Source: Saprospiraceae bacterium
Lineage (GTDB): Bacteria; Bacteroidota; Bacteroidia; Chitinophagales; Saprospiraceae
DNA: 64,000 nt
Direction: 5' to 3'
NCBI GenBank assembly: GCA_020631235.1
Contig: JAHDHQ010000002.1
Location: 20,336 to 84,335, forward strand
Every line of letters starts with the position of its first letter. The first letter of the stretch is position 1. Below, piece by piece: positions 34,853 through 44,520 of the stretch. The notes under the pieces are model-generated. The model did no database searches. It was not told the DNA's origin and saw nothing but the letters and a program-made list of their open reading frames with translations. The translations under genes were made by a program, and so were the position numbers.

Positions 34853-35722
34853 ATGAAAAAACTAACAGTACTATTTGTAGTAATAGCATTCAGTACGCAT
34901 GCACTTTTTGCAGGAGGACCTTGGCTTAAACCTAAAGGAAAAGGCTATTATAAACTGTCAGAATGGTGGACTGTTTTTGACCAGCATTACACAGATACTG
35001 GCTTACTAGATCCTAATGTGACTACAGGGATTTTTAATACTTCCTTATATGCAGAACACGGTATACACAAGCGTCTAAACCTTTTGGTTAATGCCACATT
35101 ATTTAGTCGCAATTACATGAACAATGTGCGTTCTAGAACCACAGACGAATTAATCATTCCAGGTGAGGCATTAAATAGTGTTGGGGATATAGATTTGGGC
35201 GTAAAATATGGTTTAAGCAAACCTGGAAGTAAGATTCCCATTTCGGCCACTTTAATACTCGGGATACCTACGGGTACGCCCGCTGGAGGAACACAAAACA
35301 ACCTACAAACTGGCGATGGAGAATTTAACCAAATACTACAGATCGATGCAGGTTCTGGTTTCCAATTAGGTAAAACTTCCGCTTATCTAAGTGCTTATGC
35401 AGGCATAAATAACCGAACAAAAGGTTTTTCTGAGGAGTTTAGATATGGTTTAGAGTTCGGTCTTGGGCTTCTAAAAAATAAGCTTTGGATTAGTTCGAAA
35501 TTGAATGCTATAGAATCATTTAAAAATGGATTTACTGCAGAAACAGTGACTAGCACCAGTGTATTTGCAAATAACGCTGAATTTACCAGTTTAGCTTTTG
35601 AAACCAATGTTTTTATTAGCAAAAATTTTGGTGTTTCAGCCAATGCTGCAGGCGCTTTTAGAGGCGAAATTATTGCTGCCGCGCCATCGTACAGTGTGGG
35701 TGTCTTTTATGATTTGAAGTGA
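34853..35722 (+). CDS. Outer-membrane beta-barrel protein of the redox operon
   Basis: 289 residues from the ATG at 34853 (the frame is open to 34823, but that start overlaps the previous gene and does not give a signal peptide at the N-terminus). Signal MKKLTVLFVVIAFSTHALFA; then alternating strands of a barrel of about 12 strands: KLSEWWTVFDQHYT, LNLLVNATLFSRNY, GDIDLGVKYGLS, ISATLILGIPTGTP, TSAYLSAYAGIN, YGLEFGLGLLKNKLWISSKL and YSVGVFYDL at the end. It resembles the MetA-pathway/phenol-degradation type barrels used for transport of small hydrophobic molecules. Last gene of the operon. Confidence 0.83.
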   Translation: MKKLTVLFVVIAFSTHALFAGGPWLKPKGKGYYKLSEWWTVFDQHYTDTGLLDPNVTTGIFNTSLYAEHGIHKRLNLLVNATLFSRNYMNNVRSRTTDELIIPGEALNSVGDIDLGVKYGLSKPGSKIPISATLILGIPTGTPAGGTQNNLQTGDGEFNQILQIDAGSGFQLGKTSAYLSAYAGINNRTKGFSEEFRYGLEFGLGLLKNKLWISSKLNAIESFKNGFTAETVTSTSVFANNAEFTSLAFETNVFISKNFGVSANAAGAFRGEIIAAAPSYSVGVFYDLK

Positions 35723-35746
35723 TAGTCTTTTATTCTATAAATCAAT

Positions 35747-36664
35747 CTAAAAATATATCCAATGAGTTTTCGATCTTCCTTGGCTAGCAAATTCTAAAGT
35801 AGGTGATGGAATTTTTATAAAATTGAGCGCTTGAAAAAGTCCTTTCAAGAATCTAGATTCTGTAGGTATTTTCGTCCAGTCAATATCCAGAGAAAGCAAA
35901 TATTGCCGATACCGATCGGTAGGTGGTATCGCGACACCTTTATACGAAGTTCTATTTTCAAATTCTCCATACATTCCGTTTGCGCTATACCCTACTGATA
36001 AGCATAGCCAATCAGGGATATTTTCTTTGAGTACAAAATTATTCAACGAACTGCTGAGCCAATAGGTCTGGCTATTATAATCGAGAAAAAGACTTTCTAG
36101 GGCATTATCACCTAAGTATCCATTAGCTAGTTTTGCATACTCGGATCTCGAATAACTAAATTTATATTGCACTATTTGCTTATCAAATAACATTTCTTGT
36201 CCGATCACCAGTAGCGAACCAGCTGTATTTGCCGCCATATCACTCCACGAAAATCCCCAATTTTTATACAGACCATCAAATACCTCTATGGGCGTCTGTA
36301 AAATGATACCCACGGTACCTCCATATAGCAGCGATTTATTTTTACTAACTCCAGCATTTCTCAACCATTTATAACACAGGTAGCTTTCGATATATGCACC
36401 ATAAGCATGGCCCATTTTATCCATCTGTAAATAACCTTTGCTATCATTATAGAAATGAAAAGGCACACGTTCTGAATCCTTATACCAAATGAATTGTAAA
36501 TAAGCCATACTTCCCAAGTATAAACTTGACTCAGTGATGATAGCTGTCCTTAGTTTAGCTTTGTCTATGGCTGGTTTATCAGTAACAAGGCTGTCCTGCT
36601 CTTGACCCATTATATTTATTGCATTCAGAAATACAAAAACCAGTATTAATAAAGACCTATTCAT
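35747..36664 (-). CDS. DUF2279 protein
   Basis: 305 residues from 36664, chosen over 36703 because it starts a signal peptide (MNRSLLILVFVFLNAINIMGQ). The DUF2279 core is visible: DKMGHAYGAYIESYLCYKWLRN, LLYGGTVGIILQTPIEVFDGLY, WGFSWSDMAANTAGSLLVIGQE. The conserved DKxGH...E(V/I)xDG...FSxxDxxAN pattern suggests a membrane-linked protein with buried His, Asp and Glu, whose role is not established. It follows the TonB-dependent receptor gene by 85 bp on the same strand and may be co-transcribed. Confidence 0.85.
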   Translation of the reverse strand: MNRSLLILVFVFLNAINIMGQEQDSLVTDKPAIDKAKLRTAIITESSLYLGSMAYLQFIWYKDSERVPFHFYNDSKGYLQMDKMGHAYGAYIESYLCYKWLRNAGVSKNKSLLYGGTVGIILQTPIEVFDGLYKNWGFSWSDMAANTAGSLLVIGQEMLFDKQIVQYKFSYSRSEYAKLANGYLGDNALESLFLDYNSQTYWLSSSLNNFVLKENIPDWLCLSVGYSANGMYGEFENRTSYKGVAIPPTDRYRQYLLSLDIDWTKIPTESRFLKGLFQALNFIKIPSPTLEFASQGRSKTHWIYF

Positions 36665-36749
36665 GAGGTAATTGCTACTAATGATAACATTAAATGCATG
36701 CAATCTAAAACGGAATTCCTCTGCTCTTATTTTCTTTTAGTTTCTCCAA

Positions 36750-38702
36750 TTAGAAACTCCAATGAATGCCACCCAACATCCAACGTCCAGGCATTTGTGC
36801 TCCCAAAATATTTTGATATCGTACATCAGCTATATTGCGTACTTCAAAATGAATACCTGCATTTTTGGAAATTTCGAAGCCCAACTTGCTATTAAACAAC
36901 CAATACTCAGTATTCAGCGTCTCATCTATGCCTGCAGCAACAGCAGGATTACGTTCTTTAAACAGACTATTTATTCCTATACTAAATCGCTGCCAGTGAA
37001 GATTAAACTGACTGGAAAATAAATGGCGCGCATGACTGCTCAGATATACCGAGATGACATCGTCTTCATTATTGGTATTAATAAATGTATATCCAGCACG
37101 GCATTGAACCAATACATCATTCATAATTTTCTGATTGTAATTAAATGATAGTTCGATCCCGTTTGTGTTTACGCTACTTACATTCCTTGCAAAAAAGTAA
37201 TCAGCTCCTTCTTGCAGTGATCCTATTTCACTGACAGAACCTATTTCATTTTCATTTGTCGATACATAATCGATTAGCTGACTGGAAGTACGAACAAATA
37301 AAGTGCTATTTATGGACCAATGTTGGTTTAGTTGATAGTCTACACCTAATTCAGTAGACCAGCTGGATTCGGCTAATAAATCAGGATTCCCAAGGCTTCT
37401 TCCAGGCGTAAGATTCATTAAATTATTAGAAACATAACGCTCGGTATAATCTGCCGCTCGTATGCTCTTTCCTACGGAAAGTCTAGCGACTAATCTGTTT
37501 ACAGAATATGCTACATTGACACCAGGCGAAAATTGTAATCCATAATTTTCATCATAATCTAATCGCATACTCAAAGTAGAAGTCATAGCTCCTCGAGCTA
37601 ATACACTCATTGCATATCCACCAAAATGCCAGTCTTCATGATCTCCTCGATCATTACTTTCAATAGATCGTTTATCAGTTTGTAAACCTCCCATAATCTT
37701 CCATTGGTCATTAATGTATTGCAAATGGTTGGCTGTCACATTTAAAAATCTAGAAGTATGATTATTAGTTGAAGGAAAGTCAGGGCTAAATACAAATTCG
37801 TCTGTATTGTGTTTGTAAGACGCGTTTATATCAGTCACTCCCTTATCATTTATACGCTCTATCTGTACACGATTAAACCAATTTCCTACGATCTCTGTAG
37901 ACTTATCAAAAGTACTTGTAGTATAAAAATATCTAGCATCAAAATCTCTATGATCAAAGGATGAAAAAGCTTTAATTCTCGTTCTATCCGTAAGCTCGTA
38001 GGCTAATGATGCACCCACTGTTTGGATATCAAAAAAGGTATTATATGCTTCTAGAATGGTGCTTGTGTCGATGGTTTTTTCTAAGATTTCTTCACCGGTA
38101 GATTGTCTGCTAGAAAATCCAGCTCCTAATTTTAGTTTGCCTTTATTCCAACTAAAACCTTGATTTGCCACCACCAAATTATGCTCTCCATATGAAATAT
38201 CGCCTATGGATTGATTCTTTTTAGATTGATTCACAAATGTGTGCGTTCTTACGTTAATGACACCTCCTACTGCATCAGCGCCATAGGCCGCAGAGGCGGC
38301 TCCTCTTAATATTTCGATACTATGAATTTGACCCACCGCTACAGGTATATAACTATTAAAATGTCCGGTTAAGGGGTCATTGATCCGCATGCCGTCTACT
38401 AATATTAATACTTGCGTGAAGGTACTTCCTCGCATCAGTATATCTCCCTGAGTACCAAATCCTCCTCTCGATTGTAGTTCGACTCCACAAACCGTTTGTA
38501 AGACTTCATCTAACGATTGGGCATTTGTATTTGCAATATCTTCGGATGTTAATACCTGGATACTTCTTCCGGTTTGATTTTGAGCTAAAGGTATTCTCGT
38601 ACTAGAAACTTGAATAGTGTCTACTAGCGCGGAAGATTGTGCAAACAACATTGAACCACACCCTAAAAAAAGTAATACAAAGAAAAACAACTGCTTAAAC
38701 AT
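36750..38702 (-). CDS. TonB-dependent receptor (BtuB-type)
   Basis: 650 residues from the ATG at 38702 (38738 is a possible earlier start without signal). Signal MFKQLFFFVLLFLGCGSMLFAQ; TonB-box-like VDTIQVSSTRIP; plug (IQVLTSEDIANTNAQSLDEVL, GVELQSRGGFGTQGDILMRG, QVLILVDGMRINDPLTGHFN, IHSIEILRGAASAAYGADAVGGVINVRTH); 22-strand barrel ending in GGIHWSF. No CarboxypepD domain, so it belongs to the BtuB/vitamin-siderophore group rather than SusC. Substrate unknown. I see no cobalamin riboswitch in the 100 bp upstream. Confidence 0.93.
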   Translation of the reverse strand: MFKQLFFFVLLFLGCGSMLFAQSSALVDTIQVSSTRIPLAQNQTGRSIQVLTSEDIANTNAQSLDEVLQTVCGVELQSRGGFGTQGDILMRGSTFTQVLILVDGMRINDPLTGHFNSYIPVAVGQIHSIEILRGAASAAYGADAVGGVINVRTHTFVNQSKKNQSIGDISYGEHNLVVANQGFSWNKGKLKLGAGFSSRQSTGEEILEKTIDTSTILEAYNTFFDIQTVGASLAYELTDRTRIKAFSSFDHRDFDARYFYTTSTFDKSTEIVGNWFNRVQIERINDKGVTDINASYKHNTDEFVFSPDFPSTNNHTSRFLNVTANHLQYINDQWKIMGGLQTDKRSIESNDRGDHEDWHFGGYAMSVLARGAMTSTLSMRLDYDENYGLQFSPGVNVAYSVNRLVARLSVGKSIRAADYTERYVSNNLMNLTPGRSLGNPDLLAESSWSTELGVDYQLNQHWSINSTLFVRTSSQLIDYVSTNENEIGSVSEIGSLQEGADYFFARNVSSVNTNGIELSFNYNQKIMNDVLVQCRAGYTFINTNNEDDVISVYLSSHARHLFSSQFNLHWQRFSIGINSLFKERNPAVAAGIDETLNTEYWLFNSKLGFEISKNAGIHFEVRNIADVRYQNILGAQMPGRWMLGGIHWSF

Positions 38703-38802
38703 AAAGTCAATTTTCGCGCAAATATAAACAAGCCGCATTAATCGAAAATATATGTCATACTAAATTAAAAAAGCTTACATTTCAGTGACAAAACCACACT
38801 GG

Positions 38803-40752
38803 ATGTTAAAGCATATTTTTTATCTAATACCTTCTGTTCTGTTTTTAAATTTATCTGCACAAACGGCGGACTTTGCTTTTACTAATGCTAAAATCTATAC
38901 CAGTCATGATGCTTTACCGTTTGCTAGTGCAATGGCCGTAGAAGGCGAACTCATTGTATATGTAGGAGATGAACAAGGCCTAAATTCTTATATTGCTGAT
39001 GATACTCAAGTATTCAATATGGAAGGTAAACTTATGATGCCAGGTATCCACGATGTCCATCAGCATGCACTAGAAGCTAGTTCCACAGCTGGTGGTAATT
39101 GCACACTCGACCATTCGAGCATGATCAATGGTTTAATTTCCGAATTAACGGCTTGTAATCCCATGCCTAACAGCAATGGATGGATTGTAGCTGCTGGCCA
39201 TTCTATATTTTCTCTGCTAGACTTAGACTTTCCAGCCAAGTATTATCTGGATGATATTTACCTAAATGAACCTGTTTGTATTCTTGAAGAAACTTCACAC
39301 TCTGTTTGGGTAAATTCTAAAGCTCTTGAAATATTAGGCATTGATGAAAACACTCCCGATCCTCCCGGCGGTCATATTTTTAAGCATTGGAGCAATGGTG
39401 AAGTTCATGGTATTTTAATGGATAATGCCGGCGATGCAGTGCTTCAAGTGGCTTTAGCATCGAATCCCGACATTGACCAAAATCATTATGATGGACTTGT
39501 CGAATATGGATTGCCTTTACTTGCACGTCAAGGCATTACTAGTATATGCGAAGGACGTACTTACTTTAAACAAAGCTATCCAGAGATATGGCAAGAGGTG
39601 TATAATAATGATCAACTTACGGTCCGTTTAGGCCTAGCCCCTTGGATATATCCGGATGACAGTGATGATCAAATTATCCAATCCATTAAATCCATGTATG
39701 TAGATGATCATCCAATGCTTAATAGTAGACAAATCAAGTGCTACAGCGATGGAATCATAATTAATGCTACCGCTGCTTTTCATGAGCCCTATGACGATCA
39801 TTTAGATATGCCTTTTAATCAAGGCCTGAACTATTTAGATAAAGATCGTCTAACGGATTTAGTTACAAAACTGGAAAAAGAAGGCTTTGATTTCCACATA
39901 CATGCCATCGGTGATCGAGGTGTGACTGAGGCTTTAGATGCCATCGAATCAGCCCGAATGACTAATGGAGATTTAGGTCGCAGACATCGCATAACTCATT
40001 TAGAATTTGTCAAAGAATCTGATATTCCTCGATTTGTAGCCCTAAACGTAGTGGCTGATTTTCAAGTAGCCGCTGACTGGACTCAACCGGACGCTTGGAG
40101 TGAAAATGCCTTTTTTGTAGGTCCAGAACGTGCCATGAACTTTATGCCCTTAAAGTTTTTCAATGACGCAAACGCTTTAATTACCCTAAGCAGCGACTGG
40201 GATGTAAGTACCGTAAATCCTTTCGTGGGTATGGAAAATGCCTTGACTCGTGCGCCACAAAATTTGCCTGATATGGAAACCATAGTTAAGGCGTACACCA
40301 TTAATGGTGCATATGTGATGCAACATGAAGATATTACAGGTTCGCTGGTTGCCGGTAAGATGGCCGATTTTATTTGTGTGGATCAAGATATCTTCACTAT
40401 TAACCCTGAAGACATATCTTCCACAAAAGTGCTGTCCACTTGGCTAGCAGGGAAGGAGATATTCAGTGAGCATGACTTCACCAATCACACAGAAGAAGCT
40501 GCACAAGTTAGTACTGACTGGAATGTCAAGGCTCCCTTAGGACAATTTCAGATCATTGTAAGTATACCTTCAGCTGATCTAAATACGATAGAGCTATATA
40601 GCTTATCCGGAGATTTAATAATCGTTAAGAAAGTCCTCAATCAATCAAAAGCTTACATCGATGCTTCCAAATTTCCATCTGGCCAATACTATTTAAAAGT
40701 GTATGACATTTATGGAAATAGACATCAAGATCAAATAAGTATTATCCATTAA
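38803..40752 (+). CDS. Amidohydrolase family 3 protein with T9SS type A tail
   Basis: 649 residues from the ATG at 38803 (a GTG 18 bp earlier gives no signal). Signal MLKHIFYLIPSVLFLNLSAQ. A YtcJ-like amidohydrolase follows: GIHDVHQHALEASS (metal-binding His pair), IKCYSDGIIINATAAFHEPY, FDFHIHAIGDRGVTEALDAI, HRITHLEFV, LSSDWDVSTVNPF and GKMADFICVDQDIF. The tail (IELYSLSGDLIIVKKV ... KFPSGQYYLKVYD) is a T9SS type A domain lacking only a clear start motif. An exported metal-dependent amidohydrolase would cut amide or similar bonds outside the cell. It forms an operon with the cupin gene 9 bp downstream and faces the receptor genes. Confidence 0.9.
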   Translation: MLKHIFYLIPSVLFLNLSAQTADFAFTNAKIYTSHDALPFASAMAVEGELIVYVGDEQGLNSYIADDTQVFNMEGKLMMPGIHDVHQHALEASSTAGGNCTLDHSSMINGLISELTACNPMPNSNGWIVAAGHSIFSLLDLDFPAKYYLDDIYLNEPVCILEETSHSVWVNSKALEILGIDENTPDPPGGHIFKHWSNGEVHGILMDNAGDAVLQVALASNPDIDQNHYDGLVEYGLPLLARQGITSICEGRTYFKQSYPEIWQEVYNNDQLTVRLGLAPWIYPDDSDDQIIQSIKSMYVDDHPMLNSRQIKCYSDGIIINATAAFHEPYDDHLDMPFNQGLNYLDKDRLTDLVTKLEKEGFDFHIHAIGDRGVTEALDAIESARMTNGDLGRRHRITHLEFVKESDIPRFVALNVVADFQVAADWTQPDAWSENAFFVGPERAMNFMPLKFFNDANALITLSSDWDVSTVNPFVGMENALTRAPQNLPDMETIVKAYTINGAYVMQHEDITGSLVAGKMADFICVDQDIFTINPEDISSTKVLSTWLAGKEIFSEHDFTNHTEEAAQVSTDWNVKAPLGQFQIIVSIPSADLNTIELYSLSGDLIIVKKVLNQSKAYIDASKFPSGQYYLKVYDIYGNRHQDQISIIH

Positions 40753-40761
40753 AATAATCCC

Positions 40762-41565
40762 ATGCAAACAAAATCTTTCATTGTTCGAAATCTGAGTATT
40801 TTTTGCTTCTTGTTTTTTGGTTCAATGTCGAGTCAGGCTCAAAATGACAGTCTCGAAATTAAACAATCAATAAGTCTAGATAGGAGTGTTTTATCGGGTA
40901 TCGGGCTTAAAAAAATAGACTTAAAAGATGCCCCCGAAAAGGAATTCTATCAAAAAAACTTGTTTTATGGGGAAGATATTAGCGTATATGTAGTTTCTTC
41001 AGAGTCTTGGCTAAACACTTGCAAAAATTACCCTTTTGACGAATTTGTTTATATGTTTCACGGAGCCGCCAAGGTTAGTTCGACAAAAGGCATAAAACAT
41101 GTTTTTCATTCTGGAGATTTCTTTTTTGCACATCGCGGTTTTAATGGTTTATGGGAGATCCTAGCTGAAGATAAACTGCATTACGAGCTCTCTGTGATAA
41201 GCACAAAAAGAAGAGACTCTACAAGCGTTATTCCTGACCAAATGCATCAGTTATTCAGTAAAGAAATGATAAGTGGCCTCAGTTTGAATAATGATTCGCT
41301 AAACCAGAAAAAACCATTAGTAATTGGTTCAGAATTACAAAGTTTTCTTCATATCGAACAGCCTAACCAAAGGAAAATAAATAAACAATCCGGAGATGTC
41401 TTGATTCATGTTTTATCAGGAAAGATCCAGATACATGATCAAGCCGGTAAGTTGCAAAGCTATTTTACAGGAGACTTTTTTGTGTTACCCAAAGGATTTA
41501 AAGGAATGTGGACTGCTGAAGGACATTCCTTGGTGAAATATCTTTCTGTAGAGCGCTCATTTTAA
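40762..41565 (+). CDS. Secreted two-domain cupin protein (DUF861/Cupin_3-like)
   Basis: 267 residues with a signal peptide (LSIFCFLFFGSMSSQA). Two cupin halves, each with the EVxxFxxGxVxxxxxxG...xGDFFxxxxGFxGxWE pattern: YPFDEFVYMFHGAAKVSSTKG...SGDFFFAHRGFNGLWEI and SGDVLIHVLSGKIQIHDQAG...GDFFVLPKGFKGMWTAEG. This is close to the Cupin_3 (DUF861) family that includes ureidoglycine aminohydrolases. The histidine ligands normally seen in enzymatic cupins are not obvious, so it may bind ligand rather than catalyse. Same operon as the amidohydrolase, which hints at a shared nitrogenous substrate. Confidence 0.83.
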   Translation: MQTKSFIVRNLSIFCFLFFGSMSSQAQNDSLEIKQSISLDRSVLSGIGLKKIDLKDAPEKEFYQKNLFYGEDISVYVVSSESWLNTCKNYPFDEFVYMFHGAAKVSSTKGIKHVFHSGDFFFAHRGFNGLWEILAEDKLHYELSVISTKRRDSTSVIPDQMHQLFSKEMISGLSLNNDSLNQKKPLVIGSELQSFLHIEQPNQRKINKQSGDVLIHVLSGKIQIHDQAGKLQSYFTGDFFVLPKGFKGMWTAEGHSLVKYLSVERSF

Positions 41566-41631
41566 GGTTTTACTATTATGAGCTTTAATCTTGGTTTAGA
41601 TTTGAGTAAATTGTATAGATAAGCTACAAGC

Positions 41632-43494
41632 ATGCTAAGATATATACTACTAATCAGCCTTTATCTTTCCAGTTTATTGGCTCAAGCCCAAAGTCAGATG
41701 TTTACACCCGTTCAAGAAGAACATGGAATAAATCATTACATGAAACATGAAAACTTTATGGGTGGTGGATTAGCTTTTGTAGACATAAACAATGATGGCT
41801 ATGATGATATATATGTCATTTCAGGCAAAATTGCTGATCATCTTTACTTAAATGATGGTACAGGGCATTTTGTAGATATAAGTGAAGAAAGCGGAATCGC
41901 TTCTTTAACTGAAGAAGTTTATACTAATAGCGTAAATTTTGCAGATGTAGATCGAGATGGGGATCAAGATCTTTTTATTTGTACAACAGACGATAAAAAT
42001 GGTGCGATTGCAGCCAATTTACTTTTGATCAATGATGGGAATCTACAATTTAGCAATGTGTGGACATCCGAGGACAAAGCGATGAGTTTAGGTGCTAGCT
42101 TTTTAGATTACGATAAAGATGGGTGGATCGACATTTATGTTTTAAACTATGTAGAAGAAGTAAACTTTATATATGATGATGATAATCATCCCATTGCCTA
42201 CGATCACACTTGCACGGGCAATTGGTTTTATAAGAACAATGGTGATGGTAGTTTTACCGAAATAGGTGAAAGTGCAGGATTAGCGGACACAGGTTGTGCT
42301 TTGGCGGTCTTAGCAACGGATATCGATATGGATCAGGACCCTGACCTTTTAATAGCTAATGATTTTGGCGCTTTTATAGAGCCCAATAAATTGTATATAA
42401 ATGATGCAGATGCGCAAACTTTTACTGAGAACGCAAACGCGTACAATGTAAACAGCGCTATCTATGGCATGGGAATAGCTGGTGCAGATGTCGATTTAGA
42501 TGGAGATCTCGACTATTACATTTCAAATTTTGGATCCAATGAATTATTAATCAATGAAGGCTTGCAATTTAACAATGAGGCTATAGAGAGAGGTGTGGAT
42601 GATACCTATGTCATCGATACATTACACTCTGTGACTTGGGGTTCAAGTTTAGTAGATTTTGATAATGACATGGATGCAGATCTCTTCATATCAAATGGAT
42701 TTGTGCCTTCACTTGATTTTATCACTGCTTCAGGAGAAAACGATAATCTCTATTTTGAAAATAAAGGTGATGGGTATTTTGAGTTTGTAGAAGGCGCCAG
42801 TTCTGGAATCAATGATATTTACATAAACCGTGGAAGTGCACATGCCGATTTTGACCGGGATGGCGATGTCGATTTTATGTCAGTAAGCTTTAGAGTTCCT
42901 AGTTCAAATACAAGCATAGTTAGCCAATTGTACAGAAACAATGTAGACAATGCAAATCACTGGTTACAAATAGATCTTGTGGGAGTTTTATCTAATACAA
43001 ATGCTTTTGGAGCTGTAGTGCGATTATATTGTGAGGATCAGGTGTTTATCCAAGAATTATACGGAGGATCAAGTCATTGTTCGCAGCACAGTTCTACCCT
43101 ACACTTTGGTCTCGGAGATTATGAAAAAGTAGATAGTTTATTTATTGATTGGCCAAGTGATGGCCCGAGACAGTCAGCCTATAATGTGCTAGCAGATCAA
43201 AGATTACAAATTACAGAAGGTGTACAAATTCCGAGTAATAATGATGATGTATCCATGGATACTAGGATAAGCATTTATCCCAATCCTTCAAATGGTAGTT
43301 TAACCATAAGTGCTTCCCAAGAGCTAATAGGAACTATACATAAAATAGAAGTAGTGAACCCTTTAGGCCAAGCGGTCCCTTTTCACCAGTTATCAGAACA
43401 TCAAATCAAGCTAGATGGACCTCAAGGTTTATATCTTTTGAATGTCTATTTAAAGAACGGTATGCTGTTGAATAAACAAATCATCATTAGGTAG
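41632..43494 (+). CDS. CRTAC1-type FG-GAP/ASPIC-UnbV surface protein with T9SS tail
   Basis: 620 residues; signal MLRYILLISLYLSSLLAQAQ. Seven FG-GAP/VCBS-type calcium loops of the form DxDxDGxxD (DINNDGYDD, DVDRDGDQD, DYDKDGWID, DIDMDQDPD, DVDLDGDLD, DFDNDMDAD, DFDRDGDVD) form an integrin-like propeller. ASPIC/UnbV domain at about 440-540 (HWLQIDLVGVLSNTNAFGAVV, QELYGGSSHCSQHSSTLHFGLG, SLFIDWPSDG). T9SS type A tail: ISIYPNPSNGSLTIS ... GLYLLNVYL. TAGATTTG at 41597-41604 is a possible -7 promoter element. Function is surface binding, ligand unknown. Its stop codon directly abuts that of the convergent gene. Confidence 0.9.
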   Translation: MLRYILLISLYLSSLLAQAQSQMFTPVQEEHGINHYMKHENFMGGGLAFVDINNDGYDDIYVISGKIADHLYLNDGTGHFVDISEESGIASLTEEVYTNSVNFADVDRDGDQDLFICTTDDKNGAIAANLLLINDGNLQFSNVWTSEDKAMSLGASFLDYDKDGWIDIYVLNYVEEVNFIYDDDNHPIAYDHTCTGNWFYKNNGDGSFTEIGESAGLADTGCALAVLATDIDMDQDPDLLIANDFGAFIEPNKLYINDADAQTFTENANAYNVNSAIYGMGIAGADVDLDGDLDYYISNFGSNELLINEGLQFNNEAIERGVDDTYVIDTLHSVTWGSSLVDFDNDMDADLFISNGFVPSLDFITASGENDNLYFENKGDGYFEFVEGASSGINDIYINRGSAHADFDRDGDVDFMSVSFRVPSSNTSIVSQLYRNNVDNANHWLQIDLVGVLSNTNAFGAVVRLYCEDQVFIQELYGGSSHCSQHSSTLHFGLGDYEKVDSLFIDWPSDGPRQSAYNVLADQRLQITEGVQIPSNNDDVSMDTRISIYPNPSNGSLTISASQELIGTIHKIEVVNPLGQAVPFHQLSEHQIKLDGPQGLYLLNVYLKNGMLLNKQIIIR

Positions 43495-44409
43495 TTACCA
43501 AAACTTCCACCAAGGTTTCGAAGCTTGTACTTTTGGGGCTTGGTCAGTGGGTGAATGGGCCTCATCAGTGGATGGAGTTGGATTTTCTACAGGCCCTGGA
43601 TTTTGCGATGCTTTTGTATCATTCTTTTCAAACTCTTGGATGATTATCTCCTCCCCTAAACTTACATTTATTTGTAATGCTCGTTTATTTTGATCCATCC
43701 AATTTTGTGCGTAGTCCGCTGCTTTTTCTTCCTGAATAAGGGTATGAGCAATGTACTTAAAAAAGGACTTGTCTTGTATCGTTTCTGGAGGTATACTGAA
43801 TTCAAATCGACCATTCAGTTGATCAGATTCTTCACTATTTAATTTAGATCTTAACAATCTTCTCATGTGGTTACCGACCACTGAAGGATTTTCATGGGTG
43901 ATAAATACCATGTATTGATGTAAATCTTTGACGGTAAGTTTCATGGCTGTAAATCCAGCTTCTTCGATACCAAAGTTTGCTTCTGAAGGTTCGGATGTCG
44001 GCAATAGACTTGCTGGGTTACCCAGGAAGTTGACTCTACCCTGCTTGCTAAAGGCCCCAAATTTTTCCTTGGGCTTTATAATTTGAGCCAAAGAAACACC
44101 TTCTTCTTGAGCGATGTCATAGCCTTGCACAATGATGGCATCATGCTTATCATTTTGGTTACTGCCTAAAAATCCTTCGCAGCCAATGACTACTTGCTCA
44201 TAAGGTTTGTCAGACTTTTCCAATATAACCTTAGCATATTCAAAAGGATCTTGATCTGTCATGAGCATATTTACACGCTTCTGATTATTGTGGTAAATAA
44301 ACATAAAAGGAGATATGGGTCCATCAGCATTATGTCTTAAGTAACAGGCCCAATCCACTGCGTGAATAGTGTGCTCTTCTAATCTTCTATTTCCTTTAAA
44401 TATATCCAT
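43495..44409 (-). CDS. Conserved-looking cytoplasmic protein of unknown function
   Basis: 304 residues, no signal or TM. N-terminal half (EEHTIHAVDWACYLRHNADGP, VIGCEGFLGSNQNDKHDAIIVQGYD) is globular. The middle reads AGFTAMKLTVKDLHQYMVFITHENPSVVGNHMRRLL. The C-terminus is a disordered proline-rich linker (NPGPVENPTPSTDEAHSPTDQAP) ending in KPWWKFW, a short aromatic tail that could act as docking motif. I recognise no family. It is divergent from the membrane AraC gene at 44521 (111-bp shared upstream region). Confidence 0.75.
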   Translation of the reverse strand: MDIFKGNRRLEEHTIHAVDWACYLRHNADGPISPFMFIYHNNQKRVNMLMTDQDPFEYAKVILEKSDKPYEQVVIGCEGFLGSNQNDKHDAIIVQGYDIAQEEGVSLAQIIKPKEKFGAFSKQGRVNFLGNPASLLPTSEPSEANFGIEEAGFTAMKLTVKDLHQYMVFITHENPSVVGNHMRRLLRSKLNSEESDQLNGRFEFSIPPETIQDKSFFKYIAHTLIQEEKAADYAQNWMDQNKRALQINVSLGEEIIIQEFEKNDTKASQNPGPVENPTPSTDEAHSPTDQAPKVQASKPWWKFW

Positions 44410-44520
44410 CCTTTATCTTTATAAAGTAAAGTACACAAATGGTTTTGTTTGGCGAAAATTTTTACGATTCTCGAGCGTAAAATACTATTTTAAGCCGTAG
44501 CTTGTAAGTAATTAGATGTC

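Noticed and set aside
38703-38802. Cobalamin riboswitch before the BtuB-type receptor
   Set aside because: Only 100 bp separate the two divergent starts, too short for the riboswitch, and the B12-box-like conserved sequence was not seen.
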